From assembly GCA_016647705.1 (NCBI GenBank), contig JAENRU010000432.1, forward strand, positions 124,001 through 188,000: 64,000 nt of DNA. Reading direction: 5' to 3'. Position numbers and translations under genes: made by a program. Source of the stretch: Eucommia ulmoides (Eukaryota > Streptophyta > Magnoliopsida > Garryales > Eucommiaceae). Every line of letters begins with the position of its first letter. Positions within the stretch are counted from its first letter, which is position 1. This document shows positions 1 to 10,547 of the stretch, piece after piece. The notes under the pieces were generated by a model. It saw nothing but the letters and a program-made list of their open reading frames with translations. It ran no database searches and was not told the DNA's origin.

Positions 1-1101
1 AGGAGATGTTAATAAATTATTATAAATATAAAAATAATTTTTTTTTTTTTAAATAAGAAAAAGATACTTATGTCTTTATATATATATATATATAAGGTCA
101 AAAGCTACCGATATTTGTAAAATGATTAAAAAAATATCTGAGTGCTAAATGGTATAAGCCTAAATTAAAAAGTTATGATTTTAATTTAGAATTTGTTGGT
201 GTCAAAAATCGACGAGCCATCAACAGTATGGTCCGGAAAAGTTAGCACGCCTACAATGGCGAAGAATTGGTGATTCCGAAACTTTTGACGCCTTGGTGAT
301 CCTGCAGTCCGACTTGAGCTCCTCGGTCCAACCCGAGATCACTTTCAAACTCCAAGATGAACTCTTCTGTGGACTCTGTCTTGATCTCCAAGCCTGGAGA
401 TAAATATAGACAAGAGTTTTTGTGATTATAGCACGTCAGTGATAATGTATACAGGTTTGAGGTCCATACAAATTTCATGTTAAAATCTAATATTATTATT
501 TCCCTAGGTATAGCGGATGATAAAAAAAATCTTATTTAATATTATTTTTTATAAATTTAATATTTTAAAATATTATCATTAAGTTTAATGTTGATATATT
601 CTATATTTTTTTTTTTATAAATTTGAAGCCTATAATTTTCGTATATTATATTTTTATTTTTATATTATTTTTTAATTTGATTTTTATAAATTGAATGTTT
701 TATTGTTATTACATAAATTAATTTTATAATTTTCGTAAATTTAATATACATAATTTTTGTATATCATATTTCGTCATATATAAATTATTTTCTTAAATTT
801 AATGATTCATTATTATGTTTACAATTTTTATAAATTTAATTGTCATAATTTTTATATATTATATTTTTTTGCATTACTTCTTTTGATTCAATTTATATAA
901 ATTTATTATTTCAGTATTATTATTAAATTTAATATGCATATATTATTTTTATAATATACATAAATTTTATGTCTATAATTTCAGTATATTATTTTTTAAT
1001 TTAATTTTCATAAATTTAATATTTTAATATAATTAGTAAATTTAATGTCCATGTATTACGTTCATAAATTTATATAGGTAGGAATAACATATTCTCTCCT
1101 C

Positions 1102-1145
<44 letters not shown>

Positions 1146-1165
1146 TCTCCTCAATTAGGTATAAA
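1..1165. repeat. AT-rich repeat family R, copy A (cut by window start)
   Basis: This stretch aligns by eye with 6771-7631 and then 16278-16560. Shared landmarks are the opening aggagatgttaataa, the block ctgagtgctaaatggtataa, the GC-richer stretch with gacgccttggtgatcctgca, and the tail taggtaggaataacatattc before a (TA)n tract. It is the uninterrupted version of the repeat and shows exactly where the gypsy LTR at 7632 inserted in copy B. A 75-codon ORF (251-478, minus) has no recognisable domain and is probably chance. The class is unknown: no transposase, reverse transcriptase or clear terminal repeats are visible. Confidence 0.75.
1105..1144. repeat. (TA)n microsatellite
   Basis: An uninterrupted TA dinucleotide run of about 40 bases near the end of repeat R copy A. 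The equivalent TA run in copy B lies directly beside the Helitron 3' terminus at 16565. Confidence 0.95.
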
Positions 1166-1599
1166 TTAAATAAGATAAAATATAAATCTATATTTTATAT
1201 TTATGTTAATTTTTTGGTTTCATCTGAAATGTGTTTTATGTGGGAAATAAAAAACAATTGAAATTTATGTAAAAAGTTTATGTACGTCATGTTTTATTAT
1301 ATAGATTAGAGCATAACCCGTGCATGAAAAACCTCACAAAAATCGAATGTGAAAATGTTGCAGAATAAACCCATTTTTTAGATGGCTCACAAAAAATGGG
1401 TTGTGAAAAAATATTAACAATCCTGACAACCTAGAATACCTTGGAATGCTTCCGTCACATATTCATTACATGCTTTATATATATATATAAACAAGACATA
1501 AGTGTGCTAAATCTAATCAAGGAGATGCATTATCTCCAATAAGAATGACCCATGACCTTAGAGGTGCATTTGGATGTGGAATTTGATTTGAAAAATGGA
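1166..1599. other. AT-rich intergenic stretch
   Basis: No gene or bounded element is visible. The motif cccgtgcatg at about 1318-1330 recalls the Helitron hairpins at 16576 and 25318, but the second arm of a hairpin is missing. Confidence 0.5.
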
Positions 1600-1945
1600 A
1601 ACCTGCGAACTTTGAACAAAAAAAATCACCCAACAAAGGCAAGCTTATAAGATGAGAGAGAGAGGGGGGATGGGGTGAGAGATAAATATAAATGTTAAAA
1701 AAGTTAAGGGTGAAAAATATGATTTTAAAAACAAGGAGATGTTAATAAATTTTTATAAAAATAAAAATAATTTTTTTTTATTTTTTAAATAAGAAAAAGA
1801 CACTTATGTCTTTTTATAAAAAAAAAAGATTAGGACAAAGGGTACCAATATTTATAAAATGATTAAAAAAATATCTGAGCGCTAAATGGTATAAACCTAA
1901 ATTAAAAAAGTTACGATTTTAAGTTTGAATTTTCTACCAATTAAT
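1600..1945. repeat. Repeat family R, partial copy
   Basis: The GA-rich stretch around 1640-1675, the block gggtgaaaaatatgatttta and the following segment through the degenerate gcgctaaatggtataaacct match 6640-6970. Homology stops around 1945, so only the left part of the family unit is present. Confidence 0.6.
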
Positions 1946-2852
1946 CTGTAGAAGTCTAAAATTTAGGAGACCAAAGAGACGACTTTGGTCAAAAGAGTCG
2001 GCTGATTATCATAGTTATTTGTGGAATAGGGTGGCATTTAAAAGTTGAAAACCATCGCCGTTCACACAAATATCTCTGCAAATATGTTTATATCATAATT
2101 ATTACAATAATTTTTTATCAACACTATGGCGACAATACATGTTTGAATTAACGCAGTTGAAAGATCTCAACAAGGTCAATAATTCGAACCTGCAAAAAAA
2201 TACTTATTGGGAGTAGAAGTCACGGAACTCCGAATGAGATTAATCTCAAACCCTGTGTGGGTATAGGGACACTTGTGATTTTTTTTAAAAAAAAATCCTT
2301 TTATTTTTAAAAGTTGAAATGTTTGCTTGATTTTGTTTTATTCTTCGAATTTTATTTTCTACTTTGTTATTTTTGATATTTATTATTTTTTATAAATATA
2401 CATAAAAGCTAAAGAAATCAAAATATATATTAAAAATTAGATCAAATAAAATAAATAATATGAAAAATAAAATAGAAAACATAAGAGAAAAAGGAATAAA
2501 AACTAAAACTAAAAAAAAAATGTATATTATGTTGTAAATGTATTATTGCATTGAGCCTATTAAAATTACAGTTTACTCCCATATATTTTTATCAACTCAC
2601 ACTTTACCTTTATGTACTATTTCGGATTAAACTAAATCCTCATGGACTTTATAATTGTCATTGTTATATTTTTTGTCTCCTTTAATGATTTTTCGTGACA
2701 CGAGTTTGACTATTTTTCAGCTATTTGTTTGTGACCTAAATAACCCCACTTGCGTCATGTAAGTATAAACTAATTCTAAACCCTTTGGTTTTCATTTTTA
2801 AAATTCTAAAGAAAAAATAAATAAATTGTTTGCATATAATTATTTTTATATT
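1946..2852. other. AT-rich intergenic sequence with a possible SINE
   Basis: Apart from the SINE-like segment at 2110-2300, nothing is recognisable: no ORF of note, no paired repeats and no terminal motifs. Base composition is strongly A+T, with A-runs around 2500-2520. Confidence 0.5.
2110..2300 (+). mobile_element. Possible tRNA-derived SINE
   Basis: A box-A-like motif (taacgcagttgaaag, 2149-2163) is followed about 20 bases later by a box-B-like motif (aattcgaacc, 2181-2190), the spacing of an RNA polymerase III internal promoter. About 90 bases of unrelated body follow, then a T-run and A-run near 2280-2297. That order of tRNA-like head, body and homopolymer tail is typical of plant SINEs. 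Box A is imperfect and I could not define target-site duplications, so the call is tentative. Confidence 0.35.
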
Positions 2853-3232
2853 TGTTAATATATGTTTATGGATCTTGGCCCACTAAGTTAAATCTTAATC
2901 TCATTAAGAAAATTTTAGTCACTCTCTATATACAGACTCATTATATATCTCTATAAATTTCATATTTCTTATATATCAATATAATTCTTTCATGTTTTTT
3001 AAATATTTTGTCTTTCAATCATTCCAATATGGTATTAGAGCTAATTTTAAACCCAGATCGGGCCTAGAGAAATCAAGAGTGTCCAAATTCGACTACACAC
3101 TATCGTACGTCTTCCAGATCCGACCAAGTTAAACTCAGATATGGCAAATTAAACTCAGATTTGACCAATCCAAACTCAGATATAGCCGAATCAACGGCGA
3201 TGGCTACTGTGACCGATCAGAGATATGACGAT
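2853..3232 (+). mobile_element. Ty1/copia 5' LTR plus primer-binding site (remnant)
   Basis: The 2853-3029 segment opens tgttaatatatg and ends ccaata. It is followed at once by tggtattagag (3030-3040), one mismatch from the tgg-tatcagag complement of plant initiator tRNA-Met used by copia elements. The LTR is about 177 bp. The leader runs to 3232, where the gypsy element 3233-4598 interrupts it, and resumes at 4604 (atggcgcaattg). No polyprotein or 3' LTR is visible, so this is a 5' fragment. Confidence 0.6.
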
Positions 3233-3450
3233 TGTAATACCCGAAAATTTATAAATTTGAAAAATATTATTTTATATAAGTTTAATATTTTTGGAACTAT
3301 TTTGCAAATTTATTAGATAGCTAAATATTTGATAATTTTGATGAGATAAGTGTAATTATTTGATTTAATATGAATTACTTTATAACTATGAGGTATAAAG
3401 TGTAATTTTTGACTCTTAACCTTTAAGGAATAATTCTTGACCATGAAATT

Positions 3451-3494
<44 letters not shown>

Positions 3495-4598
3495 GAAAAG
3501 AAAAAATGGATGGTCATTATTGAACACGTGTGGATCATGTAAATGTTGGAGATCAAAACCAATTACTTAAAGACCAAAGAGAATAGATAAAAATAGAAAA
3601 AAAAAAAGATGCAGCTGGAAAAAAAATAAAGAAAAAAGATCAAAACATCATTCTTTATATATATATATATATACACATTAATATGTTGAGAAAGATAATT
3701 CGGCTTGGATTTCGACTTCGGATATCAGGTAGAATTTTTAACTCTTCGAATATTTGTATTTAATATGTCTATTGGGTGATTTAGGTTATTATTGTCGGTG
3801 AATTATAGTATTATTAGTTCACATGAAATAATTATGATTATGTGAAAATTGTGTGGGAATTATGCAAAAGTGTTGTATTCGTTGCATTAATTAAATGCAC
3901 GTATTAGAGGGGTTGAAAATTCTATTGAGTGTTAGCTCACAACCCCCACAGTTTGATTGTAGGAACGGTGAGAATAAAAATGGCAACAAGAATATTAATT
4001 AAATTTCTACTAAAGTGTAATAATTGTGAAATAATATTGTGATGGACCAAGTGTATTACTAGAATATTTAGTTGAATATTCTAGTCAATATTAAATTAAT
4101 ATTCCAGTTTTAGTCATTTAATATTAATTTTTACAATCATTTTTGTATCTAAATATTGGCTGGACTATGAAATAATATTGTGGTTGTCTACTCGATAATT
4201 CAACTAAAAATAATCTATCTCAGTTCCGTTAATTCTTATTCTTTTTTACAACTTGTACCCCTAAAGTTGACAGAAACCTTACTTTGGCCTTCGATTTGAA
4301 TTGAAAATTTTAATATCTTAGTACTAAAATTGTTTCGATAAATTGACAATTTTTAATCACTGACATCGCATTGTAATTTTTTTTAAGAATTTTATAGATT
4401 AAAATATTGGTCATTCGGATTTGGCGTTAATTTTCCATTGGAAAAAACCGAGTAATGGTCGTTGGAAACCGGGTTATTATAGTTGGTATCAGAGTTGAGT
4501 TATTAATAATACTAATTTATTTGCAAACGGCGAAATATTTAAGATAGAATTTTCTATAAGAAAAACCCTGTGGCAACCCAGGAAACTAAGTCGTTATA
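3233..4598 (+). mobile_element. Ty3/gypsy-type element, almost entirely deleted
   Basis: It opens TGTAATACCCG at 3233. A full-length 5' LTR runs to 4481 (ending gggttattata) and is followed by ttggtatcagagttgag (4483-4499), an initiator tRNA-Met primer-binding site. About 50 bases later a second LTR tail appears (aattttctataag through cgttata, 4551-4598), so the whole interior and most of the 3' LTR are gone. Flanks are ACGAT (3228-3232) and GCGAT (4599-4603), a 5-bp target duplication with one mismatch. The LTR tail resembles the end of the element at 35314-41660. Ty3/gypsy class is inferred from LTR style. Confidence 0.7.
3455..3490. repeat. (TA)n microsatellite inside the gypsy LTR
   Basis: A pure TA run about 222 bases after the LTR start. 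Related LTRs in this window carry a similar run at nearly the same offset. Confidence 0.95.
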
Positions 4599-4603
4599 GC
4601 GAT

Positions 4604-5180
4604 GGCGCAATTGTGGTAGATGAGATAGAGACGCTGAGGCGAAGGCGATGGTAAAGGGGCGAGCAGGTGGTGAAGGGGCAACCAGACATCGAAGGCTGAA
4701 CTGGCGACGTCAGCTGGGAGATCTGGCGATCGTGACGGCAATGTCGATGCCGATGACGACGGAGACTGCAATGGAGGAAGTAGAGGGAGATAGCGAGAGG
4801 GTTAGAGAGAGAGGGCGAGAGTGAGGCGGTAGAAAAATAGAGAGGGTGCTGACAGGGCAGTGATGGCATTGGTCTGGCGATGAAGGACGTGATGGCGATA
4901 GTGGCAATGGAGTTGGAGGAGAATGAACAAATCTTGGCCCTAACCCTACCAATTAATAGTTTAATTGAATAATTAATGAAGAAAATTAATCTCAACCCTC
5001 TAATGGCTGAAAATGTATCTTGTATCCATTCAATTTCGGCCGTTGGATATTCGATATAAGGGTCAAAAATATCTCAAATATAAAATGTGTCTAGATGTAA
5101 TCTCAACCTTCAGATATTCAATCCGACGGCTCAAAATGTCTTACAATATAAATATATTTTGATTTATAGAATAGAAAAGC
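4604..5180. other. GA/CG-rich non-coding stretch
   Basis: 4604-4920 is purine-rich with many gatggcgat and gagagag words, similar in texture to 31240-31510. ORFs of 61-133 codons on the minus strand are serine/proline-rich products of this composition and show no domain. 4921-5180 is AT-rich and contains tccgacggctcaaaatg (about 5132), a phrase echoed near 31605. I assign no function. Confidence 0.5.
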
Positions 5181-5183
5181 GGA

Positions 5184-5279
5184 TTAATTGGTGGCCGTGG
5201 TAGTGGCGGCTACCCAACCGATGAGAAATTGGACCAACAACATAGCAATAGATAGGAGTAAGGAGGTTGTTTTATTCAT
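5184..5279 (-). CDS. Short signal-peptide-like ORF, copy 1
   Basis: This 31-codon ORF has a polar start (MNKTTS), a hydrophobic core of about 15 residues (LLLSIAMLLVQFLIG), then Val-Ala-Ala and a Thr-rich end, the layout of a secretory signal peptide with an AxA-like cleavage zone. An ORF with the same start and core lies at 5742-6014. A possible TATA-like stretch (gcaaaatataaac, 5327-5339) is upstream. The two copies diverge after the Gly-Trp that follows the core. It looks like a captured or duplicated first exon of a small secreted protein. I do not recognise the parent family. Confidence 0.3.
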   Translation of the reverse strand: MNKTTSLLLSIAMLLVQFLIGWVAATTTATN

Positions 5280-5349
5280 GATGGGTATGTGAGTGAATAT
5301 GCGTGGAGCGTAGGCTAGAGGCAAGAGCAAAATATAAACAAGATATTTT

Positions 5350-5735
5350 GTGATTTTGGGGTCCATACAAATTACATGTTAAAATCTGATATTATTATTT
5401 CCCTAGGTATACCTCAAGACGCATATGAAAAATAAAATAAAATTATTTAATATTATTTTTTATAAATTTAATATTTCAAAATTTTATCGTTAAGTTTAAT
5501 GTTGATAGATTCTATAATATTTATAAATTTAAAGTCTATATATTATGTTTTTTTTTATATAATTTATTTTAATTCAATTTGTATAAATTTTTTATTCCAG
5601 TATTATTATTAAATTTAATATAGATATATTATTTATATAATATACATAAATTTAATATCTATAATTTCAGTATATTATTTTTTCACTTTAATTTTTATAA
5701 ATTTAATATTTTAATATTATTAGCCCGGCCCATGA
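5350..5735. repeat. Repeat family R, diverged partial copy
   Basis: From catgttaaaatctgatatt through ttaatattttaatattatt this matches 470-1040 and 7265-7600, with internal deletions. It directly follows the first signal-peptide-like unit, so the two kinds of sequence have been shuffled together. Confidence 0.6.
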
Positions 5736-5741
5736 CAATCC

Positions 5742-6014
5742 CTAGTGGTGGGTGGTGGGAGTTAGGTGATTATGAAAGGTAAATATAATTTTAAAAAAAA
5801 TTAAGGGTAAAAAATATAATTTTAAAAATATAGGGATGCTAAAGAATTTTTTTTTTAAAAATAACTTAAGGACAATTTTGTCCAAAGGGATGTAAGTGAT
5901 GTTTGATGGTGGAAGGTGGTGGAGAGTGGTAGCGGCCACCGTGGGCGACCAACCGATGAGAAAGTGGACCAACAACGTAGCAATAGATAGGAGTGAGGAG
6001 ATTGTTTTATTCAT
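5742..6014 (-). CDS. Short signal-peptide-like ORF, copy 2
   Basis: A 90-codon ORF beginning MNKTIS, then LLSIATLLVHFLIGW, almost the same as the ORF at 5184-5279. The shared DNA extends upstream of the ATG through ggagcgtaggct. About 50-60 bases upstream is a good TATA-like motif (ctatatttag read on the minus strand, 6063-6072). Downstream residues become basic and hydrophobic and run into AT-rich repeat, so the C-terminal half is probably read-through of non-coding DNA. It looks like a promoter plus first exon duplicated within repeats. Confidence 0.3.
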   Translation of the reverse strand: MNKTISSLLSIATLLVHFLIGWSPTVAATTLHHLPPSNITYIPLDKIVLKLFLKKKFFSIPIFLKLYFLPLIFFKIIFTFHNHLTPTTHH

Positions 6015-6062
6015 GATGGATATGTGAGTAAATATGCGTGGAGCGTAGGCTAATGGCTGGAG

Positions 6063-6072
6063 CTAAATATAG
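6063..6072 (-). promoter_or_regulatory. TATA-like box upstream of ORF 5742-6014
   Basis: The minus strand reads ctatatttag about 50 bases upstream of the ATG at 6014, a normal plant TATA-to-start distance for a short leader. Promoter activity is not shown. Confidence 0.3.
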
Positions 6073-6092
6073 ACAATATATTTTGTCTCCTC

Positions 6093-6162
6093 TTCCAAGT
6101 CTCCGCCAAAAAACAAACAAACCCCTATTCCAAATCTCCGCCAAAATACAAACAAACCCCTT
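6093..6162. repeat. 34-bp tandem duplication
   Basis: Two adjacent near-identical units share tctccgccaaaa and caaacaaacccct. They start at 6093 and 6129. No function is apparent. Confidence 0.8.
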
Positions 6163-6249
6163 TAGCTTTGTGGCTTTCCCTTTGAGTAATTCTCCCTTCC
6201 AACTCATATCACGTGCCTTAGATGGAAAAGTGGTCCCCAATGCTTAATT

Positions 6250-6639
6250 GGCTGTGAATTTTGACAAAAATCCCACCACAAGTGGTTAAAAATGGAAGAA
6301 ATGGTATATATTTGTGGCACTGAGACACGGAAACTGCGTCTGTCACGCGGCACCATGACATGCACGGGAGTCGCCACTGTTCACGCGGCCTCCGTGAGCC
6401 GTTTTGCTCGCAGCTCCTGGAGCCGTGCATGTGGCGAGCCGGATGCCTTCAAAGTGCCATTTCTTGTCCGTTTCTTTTTCTTTTTGGTCCAAATTCATGG
6501 GTTTTTATCCCAATTCTAAAAACCTACAAAAACAAAAAAATATATATATTAATTTTTGATAATTTAATTTAATCAAACGACTAATAAAACTAAGTTTAGT
6601 GGTCTTAGATTGCACAAAATGTAATGCGATCAGTAGCTG
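6250..6639. other. Intergenic stretch with a GC-rich island
   Basis: 6310-6460 is GC-rich compared with its surroundings and is open in more than one frame (for example 6292-6519 plus and 6218-6430 minus). No domain or repeat match was recognised. The remainder is AT-rich. Confidence 0.4.
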
Positions 6640-7631
6640 AAAGAAAAAAATTACCTAACATGATATCAAAGACAAACTTATAAAATGAGAGAGAGAAGGA
6701 GGGAGAAGGAGGGTCAGAGGTAAATATAAATGTTAAAAAATTAGGGGTGAAAAATATGATTTTAAAAATAAGGAGATGTTAATAAGCTATTATAAAAATA
6801 AAAATAATTTTTATTTTTATTTTTTAAATAAGAAAAAGATACTAATGTCTTTATATATATAAAAAAAAAAAAAAAAAGGTTAAAGGATACCGATATTTGT
6901 AAAATGATTAAAAAAATATCTGAGTGCTAAATGGTATAAGCCTAAATTAAAAAGTTATGATTTTAATTTAGGATTTGTTGGTGTCGAAAATCGGTAAGCA
7001 ACCAGCAGTATGATCCTGAAAGGTTAGCACGCCTACGATAGTGGAGAATTGGTGATTCTGAAACTTTTGACGCCTTGGTGATCCTGCAGTCCGACTTGAG
7101 CTCCTCGGTCCGACCCGAGATCACTTTTTAAACTTCGAGATGAACTCTTATCCGGACTCTTGTCTTGATCTCCAAGCCTGGAGCTAAATATAGACAAGAT
7201 TTTTTGTGCTATAGATTATAGCACGTCAGTGATAACGTATATAGGTTTGGGGTCCATACAAAGTTCATGTTAAAATCTAATATTATTATTTCCCTAGGTA
7301 TAGTGGATGAAAAAAAAAATCTTATTTAATATTATTTTTTATAAATTTAATATTTTAAAATATTATCATTAAGTTTAATGTTGATATATTCTATTTTTTT
7401 TTTTTTATAAATTTGAAGCCTATAATTTTTCTTATATTATATTTTTATTTTCATATTATTTTTTAATTTGAATTTTATAAATTGAATGTTTTATTGTTAT
7501 TACATAAATTAATTTTATAATTTTCGTAAATGTAATGTACATAATTTTTGTATATCATATTTCGTCATATATATACTATTTTTGTAAATTTAATGATTCA
7601 TTATTATTTTTAAAATTTTTATAAATTTAAT
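6640..7631. repeat. Repeat family R, copy B, left part
   Basis: This matches copy A (1-about 845) across its length and stops abruptly at 7631, where a TG-starting LTR begins. Its continuation, matching copy A from about 833 to 1105, is found at 16278-16560 after an 8.64-kb insertion. The last five bases (TTAAT, 7627-7631) are repeated at 16273-16277. Confidence 0.9.
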
Positions 7632-8610
7632 TGTAAAACACAAGTTGTAGAACGTACGTCATGAATAACCGCACTAGAGAATTTTAGGGTAAATAAATTA
7701 TTAAATTACAAAAAAGAAAATGTAACAAAAATATTAGGGGCAAGGATTATAATTTTAGATTTTAAAAAAAAAAAAAAAAAAAAAAAAAGAAAAAAAAAAG
7801 AAGAAAATAATATATACATATACTAAAACGAAAATCCTAAAGAAAACAAAGGGAGGAGAGTGTAATTTTTTCTATTTTTTTGTGCACCAACACCCGGCAC
7901 ATCGACGGCAGTCCACCGGCCAAGGAACAACGATCGAGGGGCAACGTGGCAGGCTCAAATCTGTCTAAAACCACTAGTCTCATGCATTAAATCACCCCTT
8001 TCGTGTGTTGAGGTGAGAAATCCGGGAAGAAGGGAAGGAAAATCTGAAAAAGAATCTAGAGAGAGAAGGGAAGCGTTGGGCCTCCGTGATCGACGTGCCG
8101 CCAGCGAGAAGGCAGAGCGGGTGTTCCTGTGGCCACTGCTGTGAGAACGATCGTGTGGAATTTCCGGCGGTTTGCTCGGCGGCCGGGAGAAGAGGAGAGT
8201 TCGTCAACGGCGTGACTGATCGCCGTTCGGTTCCATCATTTGGTAAGTCTTTATGTGCATCCTGTTTCTATGTTTTCCCGGTAAGTGATCGACCATAGGT
8301 TGCCGGTCGACGAAGGTTAAGTAGGCAGGGGAATGCACGGGTCGTTAGGTGGGTAGACATATAGGGTCGTCGGCGGCACTGTTGGGTCGCCGGCAGAGTG
8401 TGGGTGTGCGTGAGGGGACTGTGTGTGCAGGTCTGTTCAGATCACCGGCGATAGCTGTTGGCGATAATGATGGCCGGAGCTGCTGCGACGTCATGTTGAC
8501 GAAACCGTGTGTGTGTGGGTATGCATGACGGGTGGTCTGGCCGTTCACCGTAGGTGCAGGGGCTGCGGGTGTGTGGGCCGTCCACTGTTTGTGGGTGGTA
8601 AGTCGCCGGC

Positions 8611-9615
8611 TGTTGTTGCAGAAAATAAATAAAGAACGAGTTTACCAAAATTTCTTGGGATGAGTCGCGGACTAGGTCGCTCTCTTTAAGACATTTCGCG
8701 ACTCTGCCCAAGAACGTGCAAGCAGTGTATTAGCCCCGTCGTCCCCAGGATTAAACAGCCCAGAATTCTCCTCTGTCTAGGACGTTCTTTGCACTGTAGA
8801 AATCCCGAAAACCAAACACCCCCACACACTGTTCGCAAGACGAACAAACTGCTCCGAAACCAAAATCGGACTGAAAAAATAGTACCGGAACAGATCGGAA
8901 CAATTCCGGAAGATGAAACCAAAAATGTTTCAGAACAGAAACAGAAACAAAGCCAAAACAGAAACAGAAACAAAGCCGGAACAAAATCAGAAACAGATCC
9001 GAGACAGAAACAGAAACAGAAACACAGCCGAAACAGAAACAGTTCTGAAAAAAGAGTTCTGTTTTTTTTTTCTTGTTCTAAAAACTGTTATTTATAGGGG
9101 AAAAAAAAAAAAAACAAGCCGTTAGATTTTTTTGAAACCGAAACTAATAATTAAAAAAAAACGTTTAAATAATTAAACATTATTATTAAAAACGTTAAAC
9201 AATTAAAACGTTTTAACTAAAACGGTTTTTTTTTTTTTATTATGATTATTTTAAACGGTTTTAAACGGACAGTTTTTTAAACTGTTTTTTTAAAAAAAAT
9301 ATTTTTCTAAAAAATAAATAAGTGCCACCTCATCACACGCGCGACTCGACTCGACTCGACTCGGCACGGCCGGACAGACGGCGGCGGTGGCGCGCGCGTG
9401 TGTGGTAAACCGATAGGGATGTAACTCCTCTCCCTTCCACAAAATGTGGGTACCCCTTGGGGCACACCCCAAGTGTCTCACATACCCCTAGATATCCACT
9501 TTAATTTCACCTCTCCCAACCAATGTGGGACAAAAGGATTTGAGGGAAAAAACCAATTTGACACATTTGACACTTTCTATTCTAAAAATTAAATTAAAAT
9601 TCATTTGTTTCAACA
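8611..9615 (-). repeat. 3' LTR of copia D
   Basis: This 1005-bp LTR ends at the purine tract of the interior. It contains GAAACA-rich repeats (about 8930-9050), a cluster of AAACGTT palindromic words (9160-9260) and four ACTCG units at about 9343-9362 where the other LTR has two. The two LTRs therefore differ by small indels as well as substitutions. Confidence 0.92.
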
Positions 9616-10169
9616 ATCCCCCACTTGAATTTTTAAAAACAATTTTTTCATCGAGCAGTGTAATTCAATATAAGATTGTGCATAAGAAAAGGTGTCTATC
9701 GACTTGAACCTTTACATAGTGAAGATGCTTTAGATTATACTAGAGTAACTCGTAGTTTTGAACTCTATCTCTAACAACATCACACACACAACCCTATCAG
9801 GGTGTAGTCCAAAAGCTCGTGCTTTACGGCCATGCACGTGTATACCAGTATAGTGAATGCTCTAGAGAATTTTGCCCAAAATTCCATAGGAAGCGGCCAC
9901 ACTTCCACATTCACATAGGTGAATCTATCAAGAGTACTCTTGTAGCTAGGTACTCCACTCCAAAATAGAGTATAGATCTCATTAAGAGTTAATAAAAACT
10001 CAACCTTCTATCGCTTCAAGATATCATGCTTCAAACAGCACATTTATGAAATAGAATTCAAATTTATAGCATGATTTTTCTCATATCACTTCATGAGTTG
10101 TTATTACCCTTTGAACCTATTTCTTGGGATCTCCAGTCTATAGGTTGGGTTTCCCTCACAAGTGACTCG

Positions 10170-10547
10170 TCAATCTATGGGCTTGAGTTCCATTCCTTTC
10201 GAGGTTTTGTAAACCTTTTCTCGAGCTAATCCTTTCATCAAAGGATCGGCTAAGTTATCATCAGACCGTACATGATCTACTCTCACAGCCCCTATAGAGA
10301 TATACTCTCTAATGGTACTGTGTTTGCGACGTATTTGTCGTTTTTTTCCGTTATAATTACTGTTCTGAATCTTTGCAATAGCCGCGGTACTATCACAATG
10401 GATCAAGACAGCTGAAATCGGTCTCTCCCATAAAGGGGTATCAGAAAGTAGGCTCCTTAACCACCCTGCTTCCTCACTAGCCGAAGCTATTGCAACCATC
10501 TCAGACTCCATAGTGGATTGAGCCAAAATAGTCTGTTTCTTAGACTT
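10170..10547 (-). pseudogene. Copia D RNase H domain
   Basis: The reading includes AQSTMESEMVAIA and HCDSTAAIAK, which carry the conserved RNase H acidic residues (Glu in MESE, Asp in HCDS), and near its end the copia-typical NLADPLMKGLA. A stop at about 10548 lies where family members have Trp (the motif before SKKQ), and separates it from the upstream DADW motif. The function in a live element would be removal of RNA from the RNA:DNA hybrid during reverse transcription. Confidence 0.85.

Noticed and set aside
1300-1335. Third Helitron terminus (cccgtgcatg)
   Set aside because: The second arm of the hairpin and a CTRR end are missing.
2149-2190. tRNA gene
   Set aside because: Only box-A/box-B-like motifs are present; no cloverleaf can be drawn.
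8789-9097. 102-codon ORF rich in Gln/Lys/Asn, also open in the other LTR (13772-14020)
   Set aside because: It is the translation of a GAAACA-rich repeat inside an LTR and runs antisense to the element. The opposite strand is equally open, so openness reflects composition.
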